Shown here: positions 15,817 to 25,301 of the stretch, one piece after another | Position numbering within the stretch: position 1 is the first letter of the stretch | Layout: every line of letters begins with the position of its first letter | Assembly (NCBI GenBank): GCA_947495775.1 | Contig: CANMAQ010000011.1 | Location: 62,001 to 126,000 of the forward strand | Source of the DNA: Jejuia algarum | GTDB lineage: Bacteria; Bacteroidota; Bacteroidia; Flavobacteriales; Flavobacteriaceae | Direction: 5' to 3' | Length of the DNA stretch: 64,000 bases | Translations under genes and position numbers: made by a program | The notes under the pieces: model-generated | Told to the model about the DNA's origin: nothing | Seen by the model: the letters and a program-made list of their open reading frames with translations, nothing else | Database searches by the model: none

Positions 15817-15974
15817 ATGTAGCCTGTCGCTAATTTAACGGTTGATAGTTTTAAGACACGTAACAATTCTATAAGTCACATTTTATATAAAAGAATATAA
15901 AAATAAATTAATTCTTGTTAAAAACTACACCATATTCAATTTTGTTAACAAAAAAAAGCGTACAAAAATAAGTT

Positions 15975-16820
15975 TTATTCAAAAACGTAAGAGGTGCAGA
16001 CAACTTCAGTAAGTCTAAAATATCCAAAAGCATAATTCTCTGGATTTGTAAGATTGATACAATTTCCTTTTAAAGAGGCAGGTACAGTACCAAAAGGATT
16101 GCCTCCGCCTTCAAATTGCTCTATTAGCAAATCTACATAATTGAAATACTGTTCTGAGATGCCATAAAATTTAATATTTACAATATCGCCAGCGACAAAC
16201 TCTTCTATACCTTCATCTTCGTCTTCTTCTTTTTCAAAAAACACGTCCAATCTATTACCATCTGTAAACTCATCTGGTATTGCTAACAATTCTGGAAATA
16301 AATCCCCTTCTTCTTCAAATCTAAAAAAATAAAAATTCTCTTCGTTTGGAGGGTCATTAAAAGCAATATCGACACCTAATGCTTCATTATCGAAGCCACT
16401 TTCTCTGGACTGGCTTAAGGCATCTATAGCCACAACAGAAGTCATCGTCTCTTCTGCACTATAGGTTTCGCCTTGGTAATCGATATCTAGACGGTAGGTT
16501 TGATTTAAAACTGGATCGAAAGTAATCGTGCTATACAGCCCATTTCCTTCGTCTGAAAACACAAATATTTCATTGGTTGCTGTGTTTGTAACGCGTACTG
16601 AAGCTCCTGTTACGCTTGTATCTTCTAAATTAGAAAAAAAAGGTGCCGATGTACTTAACCGTATAGATTGTGCATTACCACGTGTGCCTTTTTCCCAATC
16701 GATGGAGGCTTCAACAACCAATCGCGGTGGTGCTTCTGGTACCTCTACGTCTACTACGTCTGTACATGAGGTAACTATTAATAGTAGGATAACGAGTCGT
16801 TTAAGGATACGCAAGGTCAT
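15975..16820 (-). CDS. DUF4249 lipoprotein
   Basis: A 281-residue lipoprotein with a hydrophobic signal and lipobox VTSC (Cys19), followed by acidic TDVVDVEVPEAPPRLVVEASI, the typical opening of DUF4249 proteins. Beta-strand repeats such as ASVRVTNTATNEIFVFSDEGNGLY and YRLDIDYQGETYSAEETM match that family. DUF4249 proteins are commonly encoded just downstream of a CarboxypepD_reg TonB receptor, as here (3-bp gap), and are thought to be surface partners of the receptor. The substrate is unknown. Confidence 0.9.
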   Translation of the reverse strand: MTLRILKRLVILLLIVTSCTDVVDVEVPEAPPRLVVEASIDWEKGTRGNAQSIRLSTSAPFFSNLEDTSVTGASVRVTNTATNEIFVFSDEGNGLYSTITFDPVLNQTYRLDIDYQGETYSAEETMTSVVAIDALSQSRESGFDNEALGVDIAFNDPPNEENFYFFRFEEEGDLFPELLAIPDEFTDGNRLDVFFEKEEDEDEGIEEFVAGDIVNIKFYGISEQYFNYVDLLIEQFEGGGNPFGTVPASLKGNCINLTNPENYAFGYFRLTEVVCTSYVFE

Positions 16821-16823
16821 AGC

Positions 16824-19202
16824 TTAAAATTTAAAATTATACGATACAGAAGGCACTATTCCAAAAATTGCTGTACGGGTCGCTTCATTAGCTCCTGTTT
16901 CTCTATTTTGGCCAAAAGATATTGAGGCTGCATTTCGTCTATTGTAAAGGTTGTATATGCCAAATACCCATTCGCCTTTCCATTTTTTATCGGGCCGTCT
17001 GTTAGGTACGTAAGTGGCTGAAATGTCTATTCTATGGTAAGCTGTTAAACGGCTTGCATTTCTATCTGAAAAATTTGCCACATTTATCCCCTCGTAAGAG
17101 TACTGCCCATCTGGAAACGTTACCGGCCGCCCTGTTTGATAAATAAGGTTAGCTCCAAAACTCCATTTGGTATTTAATGTGTAACTTCCCGTTAGTGAAA
17201 TATCATGGGTTCTGTCGTGCGCTGCATAATACCAGTCGCCATTATTAATCCCAGGGCCTCCAGCAATGCCTCCTGGTGTGCGCTGCTCGGCTTTAGAGAT
17301 TGTATAGGCTAACCAACCTGTAAAATCACCTTTAGATTTTTTAAATAAAAATTCGAGACCATAGGCTCTTAATTCTCCATTTAATATTTCTGTTTCTATC
17401 GTGTTTTGTCCTATAAGATCGGAGCCATCTACATAATCTATACGATTTGCTACTGTTTTATAATACGCCTCTACTTCTAGCGCATACCATTTGTCCTTAA
17501 AATTTCTAAAATATCCAATAGCGTATTGGTCTGACAATTGCGGTTTTATAAACCGTCCACTTGGCGCCCATACATCTAAAGGTGTTACAGATACTGTATT
17601 TGATAACAAATGGATGTATTGTGCTGTTCGGCTGTACCCTGCCTTTACAGAGGTATTCTCATTTAATTGATACGCCATCGCTAAACGGGGTTCGAAATTA
17701 GAAAAATCTTCTATACGATCGCTCGTATCAAAATTAGTAATTCCAATGGGCGTACCTTCTTCGTAAATTCCTAAGGTTTCGTTGTAAACGATAGGCCTAC
17801 CGTCTTGGTAGTCGACAAGAGGTTGTCCCCCTAAACGCGAGAAATAACTATGTCTTAAGCCAAAAGTAGTGGTTAATTGATCGGTAATTTTATACTCTGC
17901 ACTAAGGTATAACCCATTTTCAAAGGCCCGTTTCTGATCTAAAAGTAAGGGGTTTATTGAGGATGTTTCTGAAGTTGGATTTATCTCTCCTGGATTAAAA
18001 TTATAATAAATGGCATTGAGGCCAAAATTGAGTTTTAATTTATCACTCTTAAAATAGCTTAAATCGTATTTGATATTATAATTTCTAATTTCTGAAATCC
18101 AATCAAAATCAAAAGCTTTAAAATCCAATTGGTAATCATAATTACTAAAGATAAGCGATAAATTAGAAAACAGTTTATCGTTGTAAATATGGTTCCATCG
18201 TAAATTCCCCGACGTATTGCCATAACCACTTAAAAAGTTGGCTCCAAAATTAAACTCATCCCTTCCAAAATACCCCGAAAGGTATAATTTATTTTTAGCA
18301 TTGATGGTATAGTTTGTCTTTAGGTTAAGATCATAAAAGAAAGCGCTATTTTCAACATTTGCAGCGTTTAAAAACAAATGTGCATACGAGCCACGTCCCG
18401 CTATTAAAAAAGAACCTTTATCCTTTAACACAGGGCCTTCTGCCGAAAGGCGACTAGAGATAACACCTATACCTCCGTTAAGCTCAAAATTTTTACTATT
18501 TCCATCTTTTTGCCTTACATCTAACACCGAGGACACACGTCCGCCAAAGCGTGCAGGAATGCCGCCCTTATAAAGTTTGACATCTTTTATTGCATCTGCA
18601 TTAAACACAGAAAAGAATCCAAATAAGTGGGAACTGTTGTATATGATACTTTCATCTAAAAGCACTAAATTTTGATCGGCTGCACCGCCTCGTACATTAA
18701 ACCCTGCAGAGCCCTCTCCGGTATTTGTAACTCCTGGCAGTAATTGAATGGACTTAATAATATCGACTTCTCCTAAAACAACAGGTATCTTTTTTATGGT
18801 TTCTGACTTTAATTTGGAAACACTCATCTGCGGACTTTTGATATTGACTTGCTCTGATTCTTCTGCGACCACAACCACTTCATCTAATGCTGTAGACGCT
18901 TCTTCTAATTCAAAATTCAAGTTTAGATTTCCAGAAAGTGTTACCGCTTGTACGGCTGTTGCATACCCAATGTAAGAGACTAAAATCTCATAATCGCCTT
19001 CTGTAGCCGTAAGGGAATAAAATCCATATTCGTTGGTCACAGCTCCAATACGCGTCCCTTTTAAAAACACCGATGCGCCAAAGACGGTCTCTCCATTTGC
19101 TACATCTGTAATCTTACCACTAATTGTAAATTTATTTTGAGCCATGCTTACAGTCGCCAAGCAAAGACTTAAAGACAGACAGATGAATTTAAAATAGGTC
19201 AT
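16824..19202 (-). CDS. TonB-dependent receptor with CarboxypepD_reg-like domain
   Basis: A 792-residue outer-membrane receptor. It has a signal peptide (cut near MAQN), a CarboxypepD_reg-like domain at about 25-100 (ISGKITDVANGETVFGASVFLKGTRIGAVTNEYGF, split by variable positions), then a plug (LGEVDIIKSIQLLPGVTNTGEG, GFNVRGGAADQNLVLLDE) and a long beta-barrel ending in SVSYNFKF with the terminal Phe expected for BAM recognition. It imports an unknown large ligand using TonB energy. It forms an operon with the DUF4249 lipoprotein immediately downstream. Confidence 0.94.
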   Translation of the reverse strand: MTYFKFICLSLSLCLATVSMAQNKFTISGKITDVANGETVFGASVFLKGTRIGAVTNEYGFYSLTATEGDYEILVSYIGYATAVQAVTLSGNLNLNFELEEASTALDEVVVVAEESEQVNIKSPQMSVSKLKSETIKKIPVVLGEVDIIKSIQLLPGVTNTGEGSAGFNVRGGAADQNLVLLDESIIYNSSHLFGFFSVFNADAIKDVKLYKGGIPARFGGRVSSVLDVRQKDGNSKNFELNGGIGVISSRLSAEGPVLKDKGSFLIAGRGSYAHLFLNAANVENSAFFYDLNLKTNYTINAKNKLYLSGYFGRDEFNFGANFLSGYGNTSGNLRWNHIYNDKLFSNLSLIFSNYDYQLDFKAFDFDWISEIRNYNIKYDLSYFKSDKLKLNFGLNAIYYNFNPGEINPTSETSSINPLLLDQKRAFENGLYLSAEYKITDQLTTTFGLRHSYFSRLGGQPLVDYQDGRPIVYNETLGIYEEGTPIGITNFDTSDRIEDFSNFEPRLAMAYQLNENTSVKAGYSRTAQYIHLLSNTVSVTPLDVWAPSGRFIKPQLSDQYAIGYFRNFKDKWYALEVEAYYKTVANRIDYVDGSDLIGQNTIETEILNGELRAYGLEFLFKKSKGDFTGWLAYTISKAEQRTPGGIAGGPGINNGDWYYAAHDRTHDISLTGSYTLNTKWSFGANLIYQTGRPVTFPDGQYSYEGINVANFSDRNASRLTAYHRIDISATYVPNRRPDKKWKGEWVFGIYNLYNRRNAASISFGQNRETGANEATRTAIFGIVPSVSYNFKF

Positions 19203-19434
19203 ATAAGAGATTTATGTTCTGCTAAATTAAAGAATTCCTTGTATTGAATTCTATTTATATGTTAAATTCTCAAACATTTAAGACTTGTAGAATTATTGAT
19301 TCTTTTTGCTAAAAAGCAGTTACTTCTGTTGTATCGTTAATTAACATTTACGCCTTAAAATACGCTTAATTTGTTCTCGTTTAAGTATAAATAACGTAGC
19401 TGCATCTCTTTTTTAAAAGGTATAAGTCCATAAA

Positions 19435-19460
19435 AAAAGCAGTTCTTTCGAACTGCTTTT
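19435..19460 (-). terminator. Terminator downstream of lpdA
   Basis: AAAAGCAGTTC (19435-19445) pairs perfectly with GAACTGCTTTT (19450-19460) around a TTTC loop. On the minus strand the stem runs into a T tract. It ends the lpdA transcript 27 bp past its stop. Confidence 0.88.
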
Positions 19461-19486
19461 AGTAACATTTTAAATTCTTTTAACAC

Positions 19487-20893
19487 TTAAATATGCAATG
19501 CTCTATCTTCTGTAGCGGCTAAAGCTGCTTCTTTTATAGCTTCTGTAAATGTAGGATGCGCATGAGACATACGAGAAACGTCTTCTGCACTAGCACGGTA
19601 TTCCATAGCAACAACGGCTTCTGCAATCATATCTGCTGCACGGGCTCCTATCATGTGTACACCTAAAATTTCATCTGTAGTTGCATCTGCTAGAATTTTA
19701 ACAAAACCGTCTAAATCCATACTTGCACGACTTCTTCCTAAGGCACGCATTGGGAATTGTCCTGTTTTATATGCAACGCCTGCTTCTTTTAATTCGGCTT
19801 CAGTTTTTCCTACTGCTGCAACTTCTGGCCATGTGTAAACCACACCTGGTATTAAATTATAGTCGATATGCGGTTTTTGTCCTGCGATAGTTTCTGCTAC
19901 AAAAACCCCTTCTTCTTCTGCTTTGTGTGCTAGCATGGCGCCTTTTACAACATCTCCTATAGCGTATATATTATTTGCGCTGGTTTGTAAATGTGCATTT
20001 ACAGCTACACGACCTCTATCGTCTAATTCTATGCCTGCCGCTTCTGCATTTAATCCTGCTGTGTAAGCACTACGTCCCACAGAAACTAAACAGTAGTCTG
20101 CTTTAAACTCGACCTCTTGTCCTTTTTTATTATCAGCTTTAATGATCACCTCATCACCAACACGCTCTACAGATTTTACCTTGTGCGATAACTGCATTTT
20201 AAATTTAGCCTTTTTAAAGACTTTATTTAATTCTTTAGACAGCCCTGCATCCATCGTTGGAATGATTCTATCCATGTACTCTATAACAGTAACTTCTGCT
20301 CCTAAACGTCTGTATACCTGCCCTAATTCTAAACCAATAACGCCACCACCTATAATAACAAGATGCTTTGGTATCTCTTTTAATTTTAAAGCTTCGGTAG
20401 AGGTTATAATGCGCTCTTTATCAACCTTGATGAAAGGCAATGTAGATGGCTTGCTTCCTGTTGCTATAATGGTATGTTTTGCACTAATTTCTGTATCCGT
20501 GTCGTCATCCCCTTTTATAGTTAATGTCGTTTTGTCTTTAAAGGCTCCTAAACCATGAAAAACATCGATGTCATTCTTCTTCATTAAAAAATCTATCCCA
20601 CCAGTGGTTTGGTCTACGACAGCTTGCTTACGAGCGATCATTTTTTCCAAATTCACTTTAATATCTCCTGGGATTTCAATACCATGCTCTTCAAAATGTT
20701 TTACAGCATCATCATAATGGTGTGAAGAATCTAATAACGCTTTACTTGGTATACAGCCTACATTTAAACAGGTACCACCAAGGGTATTGTATTTTTCTAT
20801 TATGGCAGTTTTCATGCCTAATTGTGCACAACGAATGGCTGCAACATATCCTCCAGGACCTGAACCGATAACGGCTACATCATATGATTTCAT
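19487..20893 (-). CDS. lpdA: Dihydrolipoyl dehydrogenase
   Basis: A 468-residue FAD enzyme (E3) that reoxidises dihydrolipoamide of the pyruvate, 2-oxoglutarate and glycine-cleavage complexes with NAD. It has the FAD-binding GSGPGGYVAAIRC, the redox disulfide GGTCLNVGCIPSK (Cys42 and Cys47), the NAD-binding GGGVIGLELGQVYRRLGAEV, the second FAD motif IYAIGDVV, and the C-terminal His-Glu catalytic stretch SHAHPTFTEA. Length is standard. It stands alone, with a terminator behind it and TAAATTTG (20982-20975, minus) as a possible -7 element. Partner subunits are not in the window. Confidence 0.97.
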   Translation of the reverse strand: MKSYDVAVIGSGPGGYVAAIRCAQLGMKTAIIEKYNTLGGTCLNVGCIPSKALLDSSHHYDDAVKHFEEHGIEIPGDIKVNLEKMIARKQAVVDQTTGGIDFLMKKNDIDVFHGLGAFKDKTTLTIKGDDDTDTEISAKHTIIATGSKPSTLPFIKVDKERIITSTEALKLKEIPKHLVIIGGGVIGLELGQVYRRLGAEVTVIEYMDRIIPTMDAGLSKELNKVFKKAKFKMQLSHKVKSVERVGDEVIIKADNKKGQEVEFKADYCLVSVGRSAYTAGLNAEAAGIELDDRGRVAVNAHLQTSANNIYAIGDVVKGAMLAHKAEEEGVFVAETIAGQKPHIDYNLIPGVVYTWPEVAAVGKTEAELKEAGVAYKTGQFPMRALGRSRASMDLDGFVKILADATTDEILGVHMIGARAADMIAEAVVAMEYRASAEDVSRMSHAHPTFTEAIKEAALAATEDRALHI

Positions 20894-21051
20894 AATATTC
20901 TCTAAATTATTGTGTAAAAATTATGCTTTTGAATACAAATTAAAACTCAAAAACAATAATGAATTTCAAAAATACAAATTTACAGGTAAGCGTTTTAAAG
21001 ATTTTTTTTAAAAAAGAAGCTAATAAATACATTTTCGATAAGCTTTTATGG

Positions 21052-22650
21052 CTAATGCTTCATATTTTTCAAAATCCATTCCAATTCGACATCTCTATCT
21101 GCTGCCCTATCTTTAGCTGTTGGTAAAATCTCAACATCCGGTCGAATGCCATAACCATCTGGCTCTTGTTTGTATGGGGCTTCTAATTGCATAAGTCCTA
21201 TACGCGCTATTAATTTTGTTGCTGGCAGTTCGTACATCTTATAAAATCCTGCAACACAGCCGTTATAGGCCCCTCCCGTTTCTTCCCCCACAAATGTGGC
21301 ACGCTGGGTCGCTTTTAAATGTGTCGCAATAAGCGATGAAGCAGAAAAAGAGTTGCCATTTATCAATACATATACTTCACCATCAAAATGCAAGGCATGT
21401 GGTTGTTTTAACTTAGAATCTCTCAAATTATAATACAATTTATCGTCTTGTTTTTTAATTTTAAAGAGACTGTGCCCTACAAACAATGGGGTTAACAGTG
21501 TCGCTATAGACTTTACAACAATAGGCGTTGTATTAGAGGTTAGTACTTTTAAAAAAGGCCATCTATTGGCAACTTCACTTTTTTCTGTAAATTGAAATGG
21601 CTGATCTGTTAAAAAACTATATAAATACTGAACTTCTGCTACCCGACCACCGCCGTTATCTCTAAGGTCTATGATAAGATGCTTTGTTTTTAGCGTCTTA
21701 ATTTTTTGAAAACTTTCTTTGTAAAACGTCTTATAATTTCCATTAGAAAACCCTCTAACCTTCATATAGGCTACTGTACTGTCTGTTCCTATAAACTTAA
21801 AATTTCGAGTGTACTCTTTACTTCTTGAAATGTAACCATACACCTTATTCGTTTTTCGCTTTTTCTTTTTAGCCAACTGTCTGGCTTTTAAATCGGCTTT
21901 ACTGGGCTTCTTTTTTGGCGTTGGCGGTTTTAAAGAGTCTTGTTTTGCATTTAGCGTATCTTTTGGCGTCTTCTTCGTTTTTTTGGATACCCTTTTAAAC
22001 ATTTTACTATAGGTGGAATCTGGAGTTCTAAATGTCACTTCTAAACTGTCTAAAAACCCTCTGTCTCTCACGTAAAAAACTTTAAAAAAGCGACCGACAG
22101 CTCTATTATGTAGCGTGGTGTTATACCCGTCTGAAGCAAAACGTGTTTTGTATGTTTCTATAAGTGATTTAACGGGGGTACCGTCTATACGAAGTACTTC
22201 TGCACCTACATAACTTGAATCTTTACCAACGGTACGTTTTACCCATAACTTCTCATCCAAATACTCAAAGTCTAATTCATAGAATTCAAACTTTTTCTTT
22301 TTTAAGACTTTCCAATCCTTCTTCTTATAACGCTTTCGAGCTGGTCGTAAAGACAAATGTCCTTGTCGTATTGTGGCAAAAACAGGAGCTAATTTTCTAT
22401 AAAACGCTTTAGACGTTAACGGCGTAGTAATGCTTTGCTTTAAACTATCCAGTTTAAATTCTAAATCTTGCTTTGTAATATACTGGTATAACTTAGGGTG
22501 ATTTCGCTTTAATTGTGTATATAATTTATCGACGTCTTCGTGTAACGCTTCTGCTGAATGTAACTTTGTGATGGTGTGATTATGTGTTTTTACACTTCTA
22601 CACGAGCCCATGCAGAGCACAATCAATAAACTTAAAACAATACTTCTCAT
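21052..22650 (-). CDS. S41-family peptidase, lipoprotein, with Lys-rich insert
   Basis: A 532-residue C-terminal-processing-type serine protease. Signal and lipobox CMGSC (Cys17) predict membrane anchoring. A divergent PDZ-like segment (VGAEVLRIDGTPV) precedes the S41 domain, which has LIDLRDNGGG, the nucleophile region VLINGNSFSASSLIATHL, and EETGGAYNGC. Residues about 219-269 form an unusual Lys/Thr/Pro-rich insertion between the PDZ-like part and the catalytic domain (for example TPKKKPSKADLK). S41 enzymes degrade or trim envelope proteins. The gene diverges from smpB. Confidence 0.88.
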   Translation of the reverse strand: MRSIVLSLLIVLCMGSCRSVKTHNHTITKLHSAEALHEDVDKLYTQLKRNHPKLYQYITKQDLEFKLDSLKQSITTPLTSKAFYRKLAPVFATIRQGHLSLRPARKRYKKKDWKVLKKKKFEFYELDFEYLDEKLWVKRTVGKDSSYVGAEVLRIDGTPVKSLIETYKTRFASDGYNTTLHNRAVGRFFKVFYVRDRGFLDSLEVTFRTPDSTYSKMFKRVSKKTKKTPKDTLNAKQDSLKPPTPKKKPSKADLKARQLAKKKKRKTNKVYGYISRSKEYTRNFKFIGTDSTVAYMKVRGFSNGNYKTFYKESFQKIKTLKTKHLIIDLRDNGGGRVAEVQYLYSFLTDQPFQFTEKSEVANRWPFLKVLTSNTTPIVVKSIATLLTPLFVGHSLFKIKKQDDKLYYNLRDSKLKQPHALHFDGEVYVLINGNSFSASSLIATHLKATQRATFVGEETGGAYNGCVAGFYKMYELPATKLIARIGLMQLEAPYKQEPDGYGIRPDVEILPTAKDRAADRDVELEWILKNMKH

Positions 22651-22778
22651 AAGTGGTTTAGAAAATCTGGAAACTAAAATAAATGTATTTAAAGGATGTC
22701 AGGCTTCAATTAGATTTTATTTAACGTTTGCTAAATATCTATGAAACTCTATTCATAAAATTATGTAATTTTGTTGCC

Positions 22779-23237
22779 ATGCAAAAAACCATTAATATAC
22801 AGAATAAAAAGGCGCGCTTTCAATATGAAGTATTAGATCGATATACGGCTGGTATTGTATTAAGTGGTACTGAGATAAAATCTATTAGACATAGTAAGGC
22901 CTCTATAGCAGAAAGTTTTTGTGAGTTTAATGAGCAAAACGAATTGTTTGTCGTAAACATGACTATAGAAGAATACCTTTATGGTAATTATTATAACCAT
23001 AAGCCTAAGGCCGTTCGTAAATTGCTTTTAAATAAAAAAGAACTCAAAAAACTCCATAAAGAAGTACAAAACTCGGGACTCACTATAATCCCTTTACGTT
23101 TGTATATCACAGATAAAGGTTATGCGAAGTTAGATATTGCTTTGGCTCGTGGAAAAAAACTCTACGATAAACGCGAAACGATTAAGGATCGTGACAATAA
23201 GCGCGACTTAGATCGGATTAAAAAAAGTTACAAATAG
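22779..23237 (+). CDS. smpB: SsrA-binding protein
   Basis: From the ATG at 22779 the protein has 152 residues, the usual SmpB length; a longer frame from 22728 adds 17 unlikely residues. It shows INIQNKKARFQYEV, AGIVLSGTEIKSIR, SIAESFCEF, and the C-terminal LYDKRETIKDRDNKRDLDRIKK, all SmpB hallmarks. SmpB binds tmRNA and brings it to stalled ribosomes. TAATTTTG at 22766-22773 matches a -7 element only 5 bp before the ATG, which would give an almost leaderless mRNA; no -33 partner is visible. No tmRNA gene was seen in the window. Confidence 0.97.
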   Translation: MQKTINIQNKKARFQYEVLDRYTAGIVLSGTEIKSIRHSKASIAESFCEFNEQNELFVVNMTIEEYLYGNYYNHKPKAVRKLLLNKKELKKLHKEVQNSGLTIIPLRLYITDKGYAKLDIALARGKKLYDKRETIKDRDNKRDLDRIKKSYK

Positions 23238-23322
23238 ATCCTCTAATTTCAATATTTTGGTCTAATTTGTGATGCATTAGATGTATGTATAAATATAAGT
23301 GTCCTTATAATTTACTTATCGC

Positions 23323-23889
23323 ATGAAGAAGTTACTTCCGTTTTTATGTCTTTGCTTTATTTTCGTTTCGGTGACAGCACAGAAAAAAAATAAAACAACA
23401 CTACAGCCCACCAAAAAAGAGTTTAAAATAGACAGTTCTAAAGTTAAAACCCTTCACAAAACGGTTAAAGCTTTATACGAAGTTCTTTCTGCAGAAAAAA
23501 AAGAGGAACGCAACTGGAAACAATTTAAATTTTTGTTTTATCCAGATGCTAAAATCATCCCTTCTGGCTATAATACTGAAGACCGTGTGTACAAGGCCAA
23601 ATACTTAACGCCCGATGCCTACATTAAAAGTTCTGAGAAATGGTTACATATAAATGGGTTTATCGAACATGAAATTCATAGAGATGTAAATACTTTTGGC
23701 AATATCGCTCATGTATTTACAACCTATCAATGCTTTCATGCTAAGACAGACAAAACTCCTTTCATGCGCGGTATCAACAGCATACAACTTATAAATGATG
23801 GAAAGCGCTGGTGGATTTTAAACCTGTATTGGGCTCAAGAAACTAAAAAACACCCTATTCCAAAAGCGTATTTGCCGAGGAAGAAGTAA
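23323..23889 (+). CDS. Secreted NTF2/SnoaL-like protein
   Basis: A 188-residue protein with a clear signal peptide (MKKLLPFLCLCFIFVSVTAQ, cleaved after VTA). The mature part fits an NTF2-like (SnoaL-type) cone fold: KFLFYPDAKII, a central HEIHRDVNTFGNIAHVFTTYQCF strand pair broken by a turn, and the end GINSIQLINDGKRWWILNLYW. Members bind small ligands or act as enzymes; nothing here specifies which. It follows smpB by 85 bp. Confidence 0.8.
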   Translation: MKKLLPFLCLCFIFVSVTAQKKNKTTLQPTKKEFKIDSSKVKTLHKTVKALYEVLSAEKKEERNWKQFKFLFYPDAKIIPSGYNTEDRVYKAKYLTPDAYIKSSEKWLHINGFIEHEIHRDVNTFGNIAHVFTTYQCFHAKTDKTPFMRGINSIQLINDGKRWWILNLYWAQETKKHPIPKAYLPRKK

Positions 23890-24077
23890 ATCTCTTTCTT
23901 TAAAGTAATATCCTAAACCATTTTGATCTTAATCTATATCATGTGATAGACTTTAAAAGCCTATTATTTTTTCATTGGGATAGTCAACTAATTCGGTTTT
24001 ACGAAAAATGAAGTGTCACTTTTTTTATATATTGCTTATCCCTTACAACGCGAACCTTATTTTATCTCAATACACCT

Positions 24078-24626
24078 ATGGCTAAGTTTTTTACTGAAAT
24101 AACACCAAAATTAGAAACCTTTATAAAAGCGCAACATCTATTTTTTGTAGCGACAGCCGCAAAAGATGGTCGTGTTAATCTTTCTCCTAAGGGACTAGCA
24201 GACACCTTTAAGATTGTAAACAGCACCAAAATTATATGGTTAAATTTAACAGGAAGTGGTAATGAAACGGCTGCGCATTTATTACAAGATAACCGTATGA
24301 CGGTAATGTTTTGCGCGTTTGATGCTAAACCGCTTATATTGCGTTTGTACGGCACTGCTACGGCCCACCATCAAAACGATCCTTTTTTTAAAGACAATAT
24401 TCATTTATTCTCTAAAAGAGTGGGAACTCGACAATTAATAGAAATGACCATAGATAGCGTACAAACCTCTTGTGGTTTCGCGGTTCCATTTATGGATTTT
24501 AACGCAGAACGCTTACAATTAGACACCTGGTCTAACAGTAAAGGCGAATCTGGTATAGCATCTTATTGGAAAGCCAAGAACAGTAAAAGCATAAATGGCT
24601 TTGAAACAGGTATCTCTAAAGCTTAA
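24078..24626 (+). CDS. Pyridoxamine 5'-phosphate oxidase-family protein
   Basis: A 182-residue split-barrel flavin-binding protein. HLFFVATAAKDGRVNLSPKG at the N-terminus, IIWLNLTGSGNETAAHLLQDNRMTVMFCAF (in two parts) and LRLYGTATAH are typical of PNPOx-like FMN-binding proteins, which are distinct from true PdxH. It probably binds FMN or F420-like cofactors; the substrate is unknown. Its end precedes the methyltransferase start by 13 bp, so the two are probably co-transcribed. Confidence 0.88.
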   Translation: MAKFFTEITPKLETFIKAQHLFFVATAAKDGRVNLSPKGLADTFKIVNSTKIIWLNLTGSGNETAAHLLQDNRMTVMFCAFDAKPLILRLYGTATAHHQNDPFFKDNIHLFSKRVGTRQLIEMTIDSVQTSCGFAVPFMDFNAERLQLDTWSNSKGESGIASYWKAKNSKSINGFETGISKA

Positions 24627-24639
24627 ATCTATACTATTT

Positions 24640-25251
24640 ATGTTAGCATCAAACCATTCTAAAACCACAAAAGCCTATTGGGAGCAACGCTACGCGGCTG
24701 CCAATACAGGATGGGATATTGGTAATCCCTCAACGCCTCTAAAAACCTATATTGATCAATTAGAATACAAAAATCTTAAAATTTTAATTCCTGGAGCTGG
24801 TAATGCTTACGAAGCTGAATATTTGTTTTTTAAAGGCTTTACTAATGTCCATGTACTTGATATTGCGAAAGCACCTTTGGAGGCTTTCAAAAAACGGCTT
24901 CCTAACTTTCCAACAGCCCATAGTATTCAAGGTAATTTTTTTAAACATGAAGGCGCTTACGATCTTATTTTAGAACAAACTTTTTTTTGCGCTTTTCCGC
25001 CTACAGAAGCAAACCGTAAACAGTACGCCTCACACATGCACAAATTACTTAAACCCAATGGTAAACTTGTAGGGCTATGGTTTGATATTCCCCTTACAGG
25101 CGACATGGAAAAACGACCATTTGGGGGGACGTCAAAAGAGTACCTCAATTATTTTAAACCTTATTTTTCAGTCAAAACCTTTGAAAAATGTTATAATTCC
25201 ATCCCTCCCAGACTAGGGCATGAACTGTTTGGCATTTTTAAAAAACGATAA
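24640..25251 (+). CDS. TPMT-like SAM-dependent methyltransferase
   Basis: A 203-residue class I methyltransferase of the thiopurine S-methyltransferase (TPMT/TehB-like) family. It has YWEQRYAAANTGWDIGNPSTPL, the SAM motif ILIPGAGNAYEAEYLFFKGF (both shown in part), VHVLDIAKAPL, and LILEQTFFCAFPP. An earlier start at 24595 would overlap the previous gene; the ATG at 24640 gives the normal N-terminus. The natural substrate of bacterial members is often unclear; some methylate thiols, tellurite or selenium compounds. The IS982 element is inserted 50 bp behind it. Confidence 0.9.
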   Translation: MLASNHSKTTKAYWEQRYAAANTGWDIGNPSTPLKTYIDQLEYKNLKILIPGAGNAYEAEYLFFKGFTNVHVLDIAKAPLEAFKKRLPNFPTAHSIQGNFFKHEGAYDLILEQTFFCAFPPTEANRKQYASHMHKLLKPNGKLVGLWFDIPLTGDMEKRPFGGTSKEYLNYFKPYFSVKTFEKCYNSIPPRLGHELFGIFKKR

Positions 25252-25301
25252 GCACGACTCTAACAAGATCTTATATGGTGTTAAAATCGTAAACACTTTC
25301 A

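Noticed and set aside
20142..20558. 138-residue plus-strand frame inside lpdA
   Set aside because: Antisense shadow of an intact, well-conserved enzyme gene.
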